The notes under the pieces were generated by a model. That model ran no database searches. It saw only the letters and a list, made by a program, of their open reading frames with translations, and was not told where the DNA came from. This document shows, piece by piece, positions 1 through 9,931 of a stretch of DNA of 64,000 nt (position 1 is the first letter of the stretch; each line of letters begins with the position of its first letter). A program made the position numbers and the translations under genes. Source of the stretch: Zygnema cylindricum (Eukaryota; Streptophyta; Zygnematophyceae; Zygnematales; Zygnemataceae). The DNA lies in the NCBI GenBank assembly GCA_037447655.1, contig JBBHKE010000237.1:95892-159891 (forward strand). Reading direction: 5' to 3'.

Positions 1-704
1 GGCACGTTTTAACATGGAAAAATTCATTTTTCCATGTTTATTACTAAATTATCTTAGCGAGAGTGTGCACTTTAACGTGATTTGCCTTTTAGTTAGTGTA
101 GCTTTTTTTCGGCAAGCGTATTGAGAGCAGGCAGCTGTTGTAGCAGCAGTGACACTTGTAATTGACTGTAAGTCGCGCTGTTTATTATGATTGCAGTGTT
201 ACTTCAGTTTTGACCAATCGTAATTAGAGAAAAAAAAATAGAGTAATGAACTCTAATTTATGTGATGCAACTTTTTCACAGAGGAAGTTTACTCTAATTT
301 AATTAAGTACTCTATATTGGGTTATGTCAGCAATAATTATCCGCGCTGAAATTAAGAACACTAAACTACGTAGACGTGCAATATCTGTTAGTCCGTATAG
401 TTTTGACTTCATTGTGACGTTAGTATTATTTGTCGCGCTGAATGTCAGTTAATGTTCACAGTGACGACGATGTTGTCGACGGACGAGAGTTATGCGAACG
501 GCTTTTTTTCGATGTGATTGATTTTCCGTTTAGTGCAATTTCACGTGTGAGAGCGATTCTATTAAATCATTATTTGTACCTTTTTACTTAAAAAGGTACA
601 ATTTTGCACGGTCGAACGTCGTCCGTACTCTACACTATTTAAAACGAACCTATATTACATTTCTTTACGCTAATTAAACTTACCTAAATTAAAAAATTGA
701 AAAA
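1..704. other. Unassigned AT-rich DNA
   Basis: I recognise no gene or known repeat here. The stretch is AT-rich, with several scattered actctaatt/agagtaat words and one strong palindrome (574-601). Reading frames are short and show no recognisable domain. It precedes the long direct repeat that starts near 705. Confidence 0.5.
574..601. repeat. Perfect 12-bp inverted repeat, 4-nt loop
   Basis: The arms TTGTACCTTTTT and AAAAAGGTACAA are exact reverse complements separated by ACTT. Each arm holds a GTAC core. It could form a hairpin, but I see no adjacent gene that would make it a terminator. Confidence 0.7.
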
Positions 705-1169
705 ATTATAATCGTTTACTCTATTTGATGTCATAGAGTCGAAATTTCGAGCGACCGAATTAGAGTAATTTATTCTAATTACGATTCGCGGTGTACTTTG
801 ATCAGCAATCGTCCGATCGTCCAAATATGACGGTTTAAATAAAGAACACCTCAAAACTCACGGAAAAATAAAAATTTGTCCGAATGTTTTTCAAAATTTA
901 GACATGACGTTTAATTCTCTATCGATCGATGTGCAATTCAACCGTGTTACTATTATTTTTAATTTTGCGACCAATACAATATAGGTCTTAAGGCCATATG
1001 TATGTTTTGCGTACAATAGGCATATTGTATGGGCCTACTTTCACCTACTTTTGAAGTATGCTCTAAACAACATCTAACGTTCGATCGGAAAGGCGAACAG
1101 TTTTTGACTGGCCGATTTTTTTTTGACTCTGAGAACGATGGTGTACGCGTTTCACGATTTGAGAGCAAT

Positions 1170-2062
1170 AAGGGTGGACTTCCATTAGCGAAAAAGTGGG
1201 GTTTTTTACTGAAGGCCATACCGTTTCGTACAGGTTCGTACATTAATTTTTTTTTTCCAACTAAGGGTAACCTCCATCAGGCATTCCCAGTAATCGTACG
1301 AACACGTTTACTGGCAGTAACACCCTTCCATTAGGTCGTACCAGTGAATGAGGTGTTAGATTTTGATTGGTACCACGTAGGACCTGCTGAGCCGCCTGGG
1401 AATAATCATCATTTCCAAAAGGACAATAACGCAGCTGCGTATGTGTACGAGCAGACGCCGATTAAAATATATAGTAGCGTCACGCTAATGTACAATCTAA
1501 ACGTTCTTACGGTTGTTGTGGTATCAACGGCCATGAAAACCGTTGCAAAATTAAAGTTTGTACAAATGTCCAAGAATGTACCACTTGTACGTGGAATCGC
1601 TGTATCGCACATTTATGAAGGAGACGTTGCAGGATGTCCTACAACCAAGTTTTTTTTGTCGTCGAATAGGCTGGCTATACAACCAAGATTTTTTTGTCGT
1701 CGAACAAGCTGGCTTTGATGTCACACGGTACACTCCGTTTGCCACATGTAAGTTTATTGCTTCACATCTGTCGTGGATCGACTCTGACTTTACAAGTGGG
1801 CCAAAACACGCGTCCAGTAATCACAAACTCTCCTCCCGAGGACAGTCGGAGGAGACTAGCTACGTACTGGAAACAAGAAGCGTTTGCGTCGAAAATTGAA
1901 AATCGGACGGTGGTGTTTTTCTCCAAGAAGTCTGGAGAATCTCAACGAATTTTTAGTAAACATCTTTTGTAAACAAAAAAATAAAAACAGTACGGCCTAT
2001 TACGGAAGGGTACTTTCTCCAGTAAACAACCCCACTTTTCGCCTGATGGAAGGTTACCCTAA
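1170..2062. mobile_element. Foldback/MITE-like element, copy 1
   Basis: The left end (1170-1212, starting aagggtggacttccattag) resembles the reverse complement of the right end (2020-2062, ending ggaaggttaccctaa) over about 43 bp, including the word aaagtggggtt. A second internal match, 1261-1282 (ctaagggtaacctccatc), pairs with 2041-2062. Nested inverted ends without a transposase frame suggest a non-autonomous DNA element of foldback type. The family is not identified. Confidence 0.5.
1641..1715 (+). repeat. Two copies of a 38-bp tandem repeat
   Basis: acaaccaag followed by a T-run, gtcgtcgaa and ggctggct-type sequence occurs twice in tandem (1641-1678 and 1679-1715). The same doublet is present in the second copy of the large repeat near 3610-3685, so it predates that duplication. 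Confidence 0.8.
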
Positions 2063-2670
2063 GAATCGTGACGGATCTGGACCGACACTATTTAAGGCGT
2101 TGCAGGTGGTCCCCGTGGCTTATTCGGGATAGCAGCATGACTGTACGGCTTGTTTTGGCAAAGCACGACACATTGTACGGAATAAGCTATTCGTTTTCCG
2201 ACGGTTTTCCTTTGTCCTACTATGGCAATTGATTCAGGAGATTTGCCGGTCCATCATGACGCAGCTGCGCTGTCACGTGCAGCATGTCACGTGTCGGGTG
2301 TCGGTGGAAGCCTTAGGAACGCGTGGTCGGAATTATTTAATAGTGTGTCTAACAGGAGTTAGTTTCAAGTGCGCGTTACTGTAGTTCGACTGTCATTACA
2401 TTTAAGTTTTAACTTTTTGTCCTAGTTGTTCAATACGCGGGTTTTTTCCAATTTTTCCAGTTTCTACGTATTGTACGTGACTTTTGAAAAATACGCAAAA
2501 AAACGTCTACTGTAAATTGAAACTGACATATTACGGAAACTAATAAACAAATACTGTAACTGTTATATTTTTTACGGAAACTGTACGGTAGTTTACAAAA
2601 AAAAATCGATGCACGTATCCGTACTTTCTGTTCAGTAAACCGAACAGAATGTACATGGATTGTACGGGAA
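2063..2670. other. Spacer between the long direct repeats
   Basis: This 608-bp stretch has no recognisable coding sequence. It contains several CACGTG/CACGTG-like words around 2274-2295 and many GTAC words. It occurs only once in the window. Confidence 0.5.
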
Positions 2671-4032
2671 ATTATAATCGTTTACTCTATTTGATGTCAT
2701 AGAGTCGAAATTTCGAAGCGACCGAATTAGAGTAATTTATTCTAATTACGATTCGCGGTGTACTTTGATCAGCAATCGTCCGATCGTCCAAATATGACGG
2801 TTTAAATAAAGAACACCTCAAAACTCACGGAAAAATAAAAATTTGTCCGAATGTTTTTCAAAATTTAGACATGACGTTTAATTCTCTATCGATCGATGTG
2901 CAATTCAACCGTGTTACTATTATTTTTAATTTTGCGACCAATACAATATAGGTCTTAAGGCCATATGTATGTTTTGCGTACAATAGGCATATTGTATGGG
3001 CCTACTTTCACCTACTTTTGAAGTATGCTCTAAACAACATCTAACGTTCGATCGGAAAGGCGAACAGTTTTTGACTGGCCGATTTTTTTTTGACTCTGAG
3101 AACGATGGTGTACGCGTTTCACGATTTGAGAGCAATAAGGGTGGACTTCCATTAGCGAAAAAGTTGGGGTTTTTTACTGAAGGCCATACCGTTTCGTACA
3201 GGTTCGTACATTAATTTTTTTTTTCCAACTAAGGGTAACCTCCATCAGGCATTCCCAGTAATCGTACGAACACGTTTACTGGCAGTAACACCCCTTCCAT
3301 TAGGTCGTACCAGTGAATGAGGTGTTAGATTTTGATTGGTACCACGTAGGACCTGCTGAGCCGCCTGGGAATAATCATCATTTCCAAAAGGACAATAACG
3401 CAGCTGCGTATGTGTACGAGCAGACGCCGATTAAAATATATAGTAGCGTCACGCTAATGTACAATCTAAACGTTCTTACGGTTGTTGTGGTATCAACGGC
3501 CATGAAAACCGTTGCAAAATTAAAGTTTGTACAAATGTCCAAGAATGTACCACTTGTACGTGGAATCGCTGTATCGCACATTTATGAAGGAGACGTTGCA
3601 GGATGTCCTACAACCAAGTTTTTTTTTGTCGTCGAATAGGCTGGCTATACAACCAAGATTTTTTTGTCGTCGAACAAGCTGGCTTTGATGTCACACGGTA
3701 CACTCCGTTTGCCACATGTAAGTTTATTGCTTCACATCTGTCGTGGATCGACTCTGACTTTACAAGTGGGCCAAAACACGCGTCCAGTAATCACGAACTC
3801 TCCTCCCAAGGACAATCGGAGGAGACTAGCTATGTACTGGAAACAAGAAGCGTTTGCGTCGAAAATTGAAAATCGGACGGTGGTGTTTTTCTCCAAGAAG
3901 TCTGGAGAATCTCAACGAATTTTTAGTAAACATCTTTTGTAAAAAAAAAAAAAAAAACAGTACGGCCTAGTAGGGAAAGGTACTTTCTCCAATAAACAAC
4001 CCCACTTTTCGCCTGATGGAAGGTTACCCTAA
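2671..4032 (+). repeat. 1.36-kb direct repeat, copy 2
   Basis: Second copy of 705-2062, with a handful of substitutions and single-base indels (for example an extra a after tttcga near 2717, and a longer A-run near 3943). The high identity means a recent duplication. Confidence 0.85.
3137..4032. mobile_element. Foldback/MITE-like element, copy 2
   Basis: Same inverted-end structure as 1170-2062, carried along inside the second copy of the direct repeat. It is not an independent insertion, because the flanking 460 bp are also duplicated. Confidence 0.5.
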
Positions 4033-4348
4033 AACAACATTTCAGAAAATTGTCCAAGGTTGTAGGCGTAAAGTAGGATCGTCGGATTTTAATTACACTT
4101 TTTATCCGTGACGCCACTTCACTAACCTACAGTTTTCTAAGACCGTGCACAGTGAGGACAATTCTCGAATACATGTTGAAATTTATGTATTTTCTAGGTC
4201 TGTATTGGGAAAATAAATAGAGTAAGTCAGCAAAGGCAACCTGCTTCTCGCTCAGCTCTCTCCGGTCCCCATACTTGTTGCAGTCACTGAAGACCAAAGA
4301 GAGAGCTAGAGCCATGGCTGTCTAAAGAGGATAGACTAATTCGTAGTT

Positions 4349-4425
4349 TGTACCAAATTGGTTGAGACGGTTGCAGGATTTGATCCTGGTACCTACATCC
4401 TACTCCAGACGTTGGCTTTAGCCAA
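4349..4425 (-). other. Antisense tRNA-like module (pol III B box)
   Basis: On the minus strand this reads as a tRNA-like segment: a D-arm-like stem TTGGC-TAAA-GCCAA, then a B-box match GGATCAAATCC (plus coordinates 4376-4386) inside a T-arm-like hairpin. It lies antisense in the U3 part of the LTR. No full cloverleaf is evident. Confidence 0.5.
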
Positions 4426-4526
4426 TAGCTTAAAGTAAACGATGGCATATGTAGGGTACAATAGGTATTTATACATGGACAAGAAGAGAGTTCTAACAAA
4501 TTAACAAATAACCAAAAATTGCTCTG

Positions 4527-4592
4527 AACCAGATTTGAACCATGGTCCGTGGCTACATTTGTAGACGTAAGCCTTAACCAATAAGGCGTTAT
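4527..4592 (-). other. Second antisense tRNA-like module
   Basis: The minus strand has an A-box-like segment (TTGGTTAAGGCTTACG) followed by a B-box-like GGTTCAAATCT (plus 4531-4541), giving this LTR two modules where others have one. tRNA identity is not assignable. Confidence 0.45.
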
Positions 4593-4794
4593 CCAAACGA
4601 TACACGTGACGGGTTTCATAAATACATAAACATTAACGCAACAGCTAATTAACAGCAGACTAACCAAAAGGACCAAATCCTGCATGTACGCGAATCTGAA
4701 CCGTGTAAAATATGTTTTGATCGGACGGCCGGCATTATAGCCGCCACGCGAAGTGAGCTTTTGGCGGCATACGGAGATAGCGTCACGCGGGTGC

Positions 4795-5042
4795 CACGTG
4801 GCGCCACATTATTTGATACCGGAGAAGATGGGAGGAGGAACCATGGCTTCCGATTTGACAGGTGTCACCTTGTAGACCTTGTCGTACAATGGTCGTACAA
4901 TAAGTACGTCGCCTATTGTACCTTCTTGTACTATATAGTGTTCATATTGGACTAGGGTTTAGTAGTAGGTAGTCATGAGTAGGCAGACTAAGACTTAGTG
5001 ATATTTCGGTACCTCTCTCTAAGAGAGCTTGTAACTATAAAG
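4795..5042 (+). promoter_or_regulatory. Family-A LTR promoter block
   Basis: A G-box CACGTG (4795-4800) is followed by two TCGTACAA words and further GTAC cores near 4883-4932, a CTCTC/GAGAG hairpin near 5012-5028, and a TATA-like TATAAAG near 5036. The same order recurs in the other family-A LTRs. GTAC cores are the known binding core of plant SBP-box/SPL factors, and CACGTG that of bZIP/bHLH factors. Their use here is inference. Confidence 0.45.
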
Positions 5043-5640
5043 GTCATCTTTGACCAGCCATAACTTAATGCTCGGGTGAGCAAATTCAGTGATTCTTTTT
5101 GCTACGGACTCAGGGGAGTCCAAGCTACACAAGTGTGTAGTCGGTCAGAGTCTTTGCGTGCCAGGGTGGCACTTATTCAGTGGGAAAGTCAAAGTGGGGA
5201 ATATTGTCCAAAACACATATTGAAGCTTTGCATTTTGTGGTGGAACTGAGCACACAGAAGGTCTTCTCTTCACAGGGGTGAAAGTATATTGGGGTTATTA
5301 TTGTTAAGGGATCATTTATTTGGGTTTATATCAACTTGGAGTCGGCACTATCTAGATTAGCTTCTTTTGGATCTGCGAATTCTGTGGGCAATGGAGCCTA
5401 TAGAATTTCAATACAGAACGTGTAAAAATAGGCCGCGTGGAAAAGGTAAAAAGAATCCACGATGAGCGCGCGTGTATGTGTGTACACGTCGCAAGGGCTA
5501 TGTGCCTTTCGCCAAGGTGGCTCCGAATCCGCCGAAATTATTCCGTCACGCTCCAACCATCAAAGTTTGCCGCCGCTTTTTTGTCGTTGCGTTTTGAAAT
5601 TTTGGGTAGTACATTAAATGCCCTCTGTACGAGTCATTAA

Positions 5641-5706
5641 TTACCTCCGATGGTACAAATATAATCTCCGCTGGTATAGATATTACCTCCGCTCGTACAG
5701 ATATTG
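5641..5706 (+). repeat. Three ~22-bp tandem units
   Basis: Three diverged units of the form ttacctccgctggtacagatat follow one another. Each contains ctccg and a gtac-type core. Too short to classify. Confidence 0.6.
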
Positions 5707-5804
5707 CGTTCTGACATTGCATTCGAAGATTCTTTCCAGATTTTAAGCATCGCATATTAAACTACGTGTTACCAACCAGAATGAGCCACGCAGGTTTACA
5801 GACG

Positions 5805-5880
5805 CGACCTAATGGAAGGCACGCCCTTTAGTAAAATTTTCCGTACAATTACTGGAACGTCTAATGGAAGTCCACCCTAA
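5805..5880 (-). repeat. Inverted fragment of the foldback-element family
   Basis: The reverse complement aligns over about 76 bp with 1261-1340: both begin with a (t)aagggt-type end plus ccat-containing word, share ttcccagtaat/ttccagtaat and gtacg, and end ccttccattaggtcg. It is therefore a short dispersed copy or remnant of the element embedded in the 1.36-kb repeats. Confidence 0.55.
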
Positions 5881-6266
5881 GTCAATAACAATGATTGGCT
5901 GAAAATTAAGTCAGCATTATGGTACAATATCAGTTCAAAAATAGTACGTTTTACTTTCTGAACAATTTTTTTTGTTTTTTTTTTTTTACGTCAGTTACTC
6001 ATTTTTGAGTTAGGGCTCGGCTCGGCTCCATCGGGACCCTTTCCAAGTTCAAAAATTACCGTACTGCACTTTTAAACCGTTCAGATCAAAGTCGACGGCT
6101 AAAAGGTACATATTTTGTCTTTTACCTGTAGATACTCTTATAGAATCTGCGGACGTATCCCACTTCCATCATTTATAGGTGCAAAATAAAGTACGACTTT
6201 TGTCCTTTTGTTGAAATACTTGATTGAGAACTTCACAGTAAACTAGCCGTACAAAAAGAGAGTCCG

Positions 6267-6271
6267 TACAA
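6267..6271. other. Target-site duplication, left (tacaa)
   Basis: tacaa directly precedes element E and is repeated exactly at 12156-12160 after it, the 5-bp duplication expected of LTR-retrotransposon integrase. Confidence 0.85.
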
Positions 6272-6817
6272 TGAAAGATTATAAACCAAATAAAACACAC
6301 ACACGACAATGGTGTTCATCCAAAAAACATTCAATATATTAAGCACAATGCAAATACAACTTTTCTTCTTTCTTTTTACTTCTGATCTTTCTACGCCTCC
6401 TTAACATGCTACACCTACAAAAGATAATACTACCCAAAAGTCACAACCAATATATATAGGTACACGACTAGATACGTGTAAGAATCAACGCGGTGAAATG
6501 AACGACCGACAAGTTTGAACCGACTTGAACAACACGGTACGCGTAACCGCGAACCAACTTGATCACGCGGTACGACTTGAACTTTCGTGAACCGAAACTA
6601 CTAAGAAATATCCACGTCACTTCTATAGTACAATTCAAACATACGTGAAACGAAACAATCTTTTCATTTCACGTCACTTCAAATATCCAGCGACAAAATT
6701 TCTTCGTCGCTGGTACTTCAACTATCCAGCGACGAAACTACTTCGTCGCTGGTCATCACTACCTTAGCTACGAGAATGACTCGTCTCTAACAGAGTTCTC
6801 AGTACCAAATCCTAACA
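6272..6817 (-). repeat. 3' LTR of element E
   Basis: 546 bp. On the element strand it starts TGTTAGGATTTGGTACTG and ends in CA, flanked by the TSD. It carries two copies of a CCAGCGAC...GTCGCTGG hairpin, against three in the 5' LTR. Confidence 0.93.
6687..6752. repeat. Two hairpin units in the E 3' LTR
   Basis: 6687-6713 and 6726-6752 each form a hairpin with CCAGCGAC and GTCGCTGG arms. The second has 11-bp arms (CCAGCGACGAA/TTCGTCGCTGG) and a 5-nt loop. Confidence 0.85.
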
Positions 6818-6858
6818 TTCCCCCTCTTACTGAGATACTCAAAGCCCCCTCTTACTCC
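6818..6858 (-). other. Polypurine tract of element E, duplicated
   Basis: On the minus strand GTAAGAGGGGG occurs twice: at the end of pol (about 6843-6858, overlapping the stop codon) and directly next to the 3' LTR (6818-6834). The LTR-proximal copy is the expected plus-strand primer. The second is either a spare tract or a local duplication. Confidence 0.8.
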
Positions 6859-8407
6859 ATGCCAACTAATTTCTTTCCCATTTCATAGACTTCCTTTAAT
6901 GCTGCTTTGGTTAACATATCAACAGCTTGTTCTTCTGTAGGAACAAACGGAAATTCAACTTCTTTTTTCGCAACCAAATCTCGAACAAAATGCCACTAAA
7001 TTTTAATGTGTTTAGTGCGCTTATGCAAAATAGGATTTTTACTAAGTGCAATGGAAGACATATTATCACTTAATATTTGCATGCATTCTTTTTCCACTCC
7101 AACCTCTGATAGAAATTCTTTAATCCACACAGCATTCTTCGCAGCATGACACGCAGCCATATACTCCGCCTCCGTTGATGAAAGTGCCACAGTAGGCTGC
7201 AAACGGGAATTCCGCGAGATCGCTCCTCCTGCAAGTAAAAACACATATCCTAACGTAGACCTTCCTGTATCATGGTCTCCTCCATAGTCGGCATCACAAT
7301 ATCCATAACAACTCAAGCCCTCACCCTTCCTATAAAGAATTCCAAGACTAAGTGTTCCAGCCAAATATCTAAAGATTCTCTTCACTGCCTCCCAATGTAT
7401 TTTTTTTTCAGATTGCTACAATATCGACTAACCACGCTCACTGCGGCACTAATGTCTGGCCTAGTACCGACACTCAAATACATTAAGCTTCCGACCGCCT
7501 CCCTATACGCGGCATCAACGTCGGCACTTTTAACAAAATTAGAAAGCTTATCACGAGGATCAAGGGGAGTTCCAAGTGGTTTACAATCTAAGAACCCAAA
7601 TCTTTCAAGTACCTCTTTTGCATATTGTTTCTGGCTTAACTTAATATCTCCGTTCCTCCTTCTCTGAATCTGAACTCCCACAATGTATTGTGCATCCCCT
7701 AAATCTGTATTTCTAAAGTGCTTTCGAAATTCAATCTTTAATTCTCCAAGTAAATCCAAGTTGTGAGAGATAGAAATGAAATCATCTACGTAAACACTAA
7801 AAATTACCATGTCCCTACCTTCTCCCCAAATATACACTCCACAATCTGCAGTAAGCCTCCTAAATCCCAAAATTAGTAAGACCTTGTGAAGCTTGTGGTT
7901 CCATGTTTTTGGTGCCTGCTTCAAACCATACAAAGCTTTCCACAACCTCCATACTTTTCCATTCTTTCCAGGAACTCCTTATGGGATTTTCATATACACC
8001 TCCTCTTCTAAATCTCCATTTAAGAAAGCTGTCTCTACATCCATCTGTTGGATATGCATTCCTTCCGCCGCCGCCATTGCAATAATTGCTCGCAAAGAAT
8101 CAAACTTAACCACAGGAGCAAAAGTCTCTGAATAATCAATACCCTCCTTCTGCTGAAAGCCTTTACATACTAACCGCGCCTTATACTTAAGAATTTCTCC
8201 TGAAGCTCTCGTCTTTGTCTTAAAAACCCACTTTGAGTCAATCGCCTTTTTACCAACTGGTAAATCTACCTCTTCAAAACATCCATTCGATTTTACAGAA
8301 TTAAATTCTTTGATAAACGCCGGTTTCCACTTCTCCTCCCATTCGTCCGAGTCTCGAGCCTCTTGGTATGATTGAGGATCCGCCGGACGATTTTCTGTAA
8401 TTGCCTT
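6852..8407 (-). pseudogene. Element E reverse transcriptase-RNase H
   Basis: Copia RT followed by RNase H. RT shows the conserved LVCKGFQQKEGIDYSETFAP-type region (about 8150), IQQMDVETAFLNG, and the catalytic YVDD motif near 7795. RNase H shows the SSTEAEYMA motif near 7170-7190 and ends at the TAA at 6852-6854 just before the PPT. Disablements are an in-frame TAA at 7979-7981, a one-base frameshift in an A/T run near 7405, and an in-frame TAG at 6996-6998. Between these the frame is otherwise open. It follows the integrase in the same frame, as in one copia polyprotein. Confidence 0.9.
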
Positions 8408-9931
8408 TCATAAGAGAAAGGATTCCGCCCTTCCTTCTCTAATTTCGGAAATTGCCCTCTGGTAGCTGGTTTGCTTTTTATATGACTGTTCAGGTGAAAA
8501 TCGTTTTGGAGCCTTCCCTTTAGTGGATCTTTTACTTCTCCGTACGTCATCTGCAAATTCTTTATCCGAATCACTGTGCTCAATCTTGTCATCATCCTCC
8601 TTCTCTAAGGGTGTCTCTTCTGATGTCACGTTGTCAATGCCTGTGGATGATTCTCTGGTGACCTTGTCTCCTTGGGATTTGGTGCCGCTAAGCTTAGGTG
8701 TCGAAACTTTCTCTAAAGGTTTCTCTACAAATCGCACCTTTTTCTTCGTCCCCACCTCTGACAAAACTTCGTCCTCTTCCTCCTCCTCTCCAGTGAACTT
8801 CTCATAATGACTTTCCTCCTCATAATCTTGAGCTCGTTTGGACTCATTAGCTCCCTTCACCATCCATTCCAAGTTCTCATTAAACTCCACATTTCTAGAC
8901 TCTTTAACCCTTCTAGTGACTGGGTTGTAAATCCTATACTGCATTGAGTTCTCACTATATCCCACAAAATATCCTTCCCATGACCGGGCAGCAAACTTTT
9001 CCTCCCGATTTCTTTCCTCTATGTATCCTATAGCCTTACATCCCCAAATCCTTAAGTGTTTTACCGTAGGTGTTTGTCCACTCCAAAGTTCCTCCGGTGT
9101 TTTGTTGCCCAAAGCGGAGTTTATTCTCCTGTTGGTAATATGGTTAGCTGCCCTGATTGCTTCTCCCCAAAGACGATGCGTGAGTTTCGTCGTATGGAGC
9201 ATGGCGCGTACCATCTCTTGCAATGTTCGATTCTTCCTCTCTGCAATTCCATTTGATTGTGGGGAATAAGGAGCCGTGAACTGCTGCTTAATCCCCGTCT
9301 CTTTACAGTAATCGGCGAAAGCAAGAAATTCACCTCCTCGGTCTGAGCGTACCGCCTTTACTTGCCTCCCACTTTCCCTCTCAGCCATGACCACAAAGTC
9401 TTTAAATGTTTCAAGAGCGTCTGACTTAGCTTTTAAAAGATATACCCATGTCTTTCTGCTGAAATCATCAACTATCACCATAATGTACTTATTTTTTCCA
9501 ATGGTTTCTAGATGTGTGTCCCCACAAAGATCTACATGGACTAGATCTAGAGGGGCATTCGCTTTGAATTGAAGATATTTCACCGGATGAGGCTTCCTTT
9601 TATGTTTCCCTTTTGTGCATCCAACACATCCAATGACCTTCTCTCCTGTTACCACATCTAGCCCTCGAACCACCCCATGACGAATCATCTCCTTAATGTT
9701 ACTCTCTGAAGTATGACACATACGATGGTGCCACAACCTGAGGTCCTCCTTGTTAACTTCTGCCGAATGAAGATGACCTTCTTCATCTGCCGTCCTATTT
9801 TCTGGTTTCCTCCAAATCAGTCTACTTTGCATATTTTCAGTCACAATGCCTTCTGCAAATGGCCCTGTTTTACTACTCAAAATGATTCTACCTCCTTCCA
9901 AGCATGTGGCTCTTCCTCCTTTCTTTTGAAG
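8408..9931 (-). pseudogene. Element E integrase region
   Basis: This long open frame begins after an in-frame TAG (9932-9934) and ends at an in-frame TGA (8408-8410). It carries the GAG-pre-integrase HHCC zinc domain (LWHHRMCHTS...CVGCTKGK, near 9600-9730) and the DD35E integrase core: D in VHVDLCGD, D in RSDRGGEF, E in NGIAERKNR. A long acidic, charged linker leads into RT. All three catalytic acids are present, so only the flanking stops break it. Confidence 0.92.

Larger units (their letters stand above)
705..2062 (+). repeat. 1.36-kb direct repeat, copy 1
   Basis: This segment recurs almost base for base at 2671-4032, with the offset drifting only from 1966 to 1970 bp because of single-base indels. 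The two copies are separated by 608 bp of unrelated sequence. The shared ends are not TG...CA and are not followed by a recognisable primer-binding site, so I treat this as a tandem segmental duplication rather than an LTR pair. The reading frames inside it (for example 1344-1718) match no protein I know and are conserved only because the copies are young. Confidence 0.85.
4174..5262 (+). mobile_element. Solo LTR, copia family A
   Basis: It begins TGTTGAAATTTATGTATT and contains the family-A landmarks in order: a purine-rich gagagag block with the word catggctg, antisense tRNA-like modules, a G-box and GTAC-rich promoter block, a CTCTCT/AGAGAG hairpin, a TATA-like box (about 5036), and the GGACTC/GAGTCC hairpin (5106-5121). 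No gag or pol adjoins it. The right end (about 5262) is uncertain because the terminal sequence differs from the LTRs at 38047 and 43352. I found no clear target-site duplication. Confidence 0.7.
5263..6266. other. Intergenic stretch with short repeats
   Basis: No gene recognised. It holds a three-unit short tandem repeat (5641-5706), an inverted fragment of the 1-4 kb repeat family (5805-5880) and a long T-run near 5970-5988. Confidence 0.5.

Noticed and set aside
1344-1718. Protein-coding gene in the first repeat
   Set aside because: No recognisable domain or signal; conserved between copies only because the DNA duplication is young, and the frames differ at their ends through indels.
705-4032. 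The two 1.36-kb copies as LTRs of a short retrotransposon
   Set aside because: The ends are not TG/CA, there is no PBS after copy 1 and no PPT before copy 2, and no TSD; the 608-bp interior has no coding.
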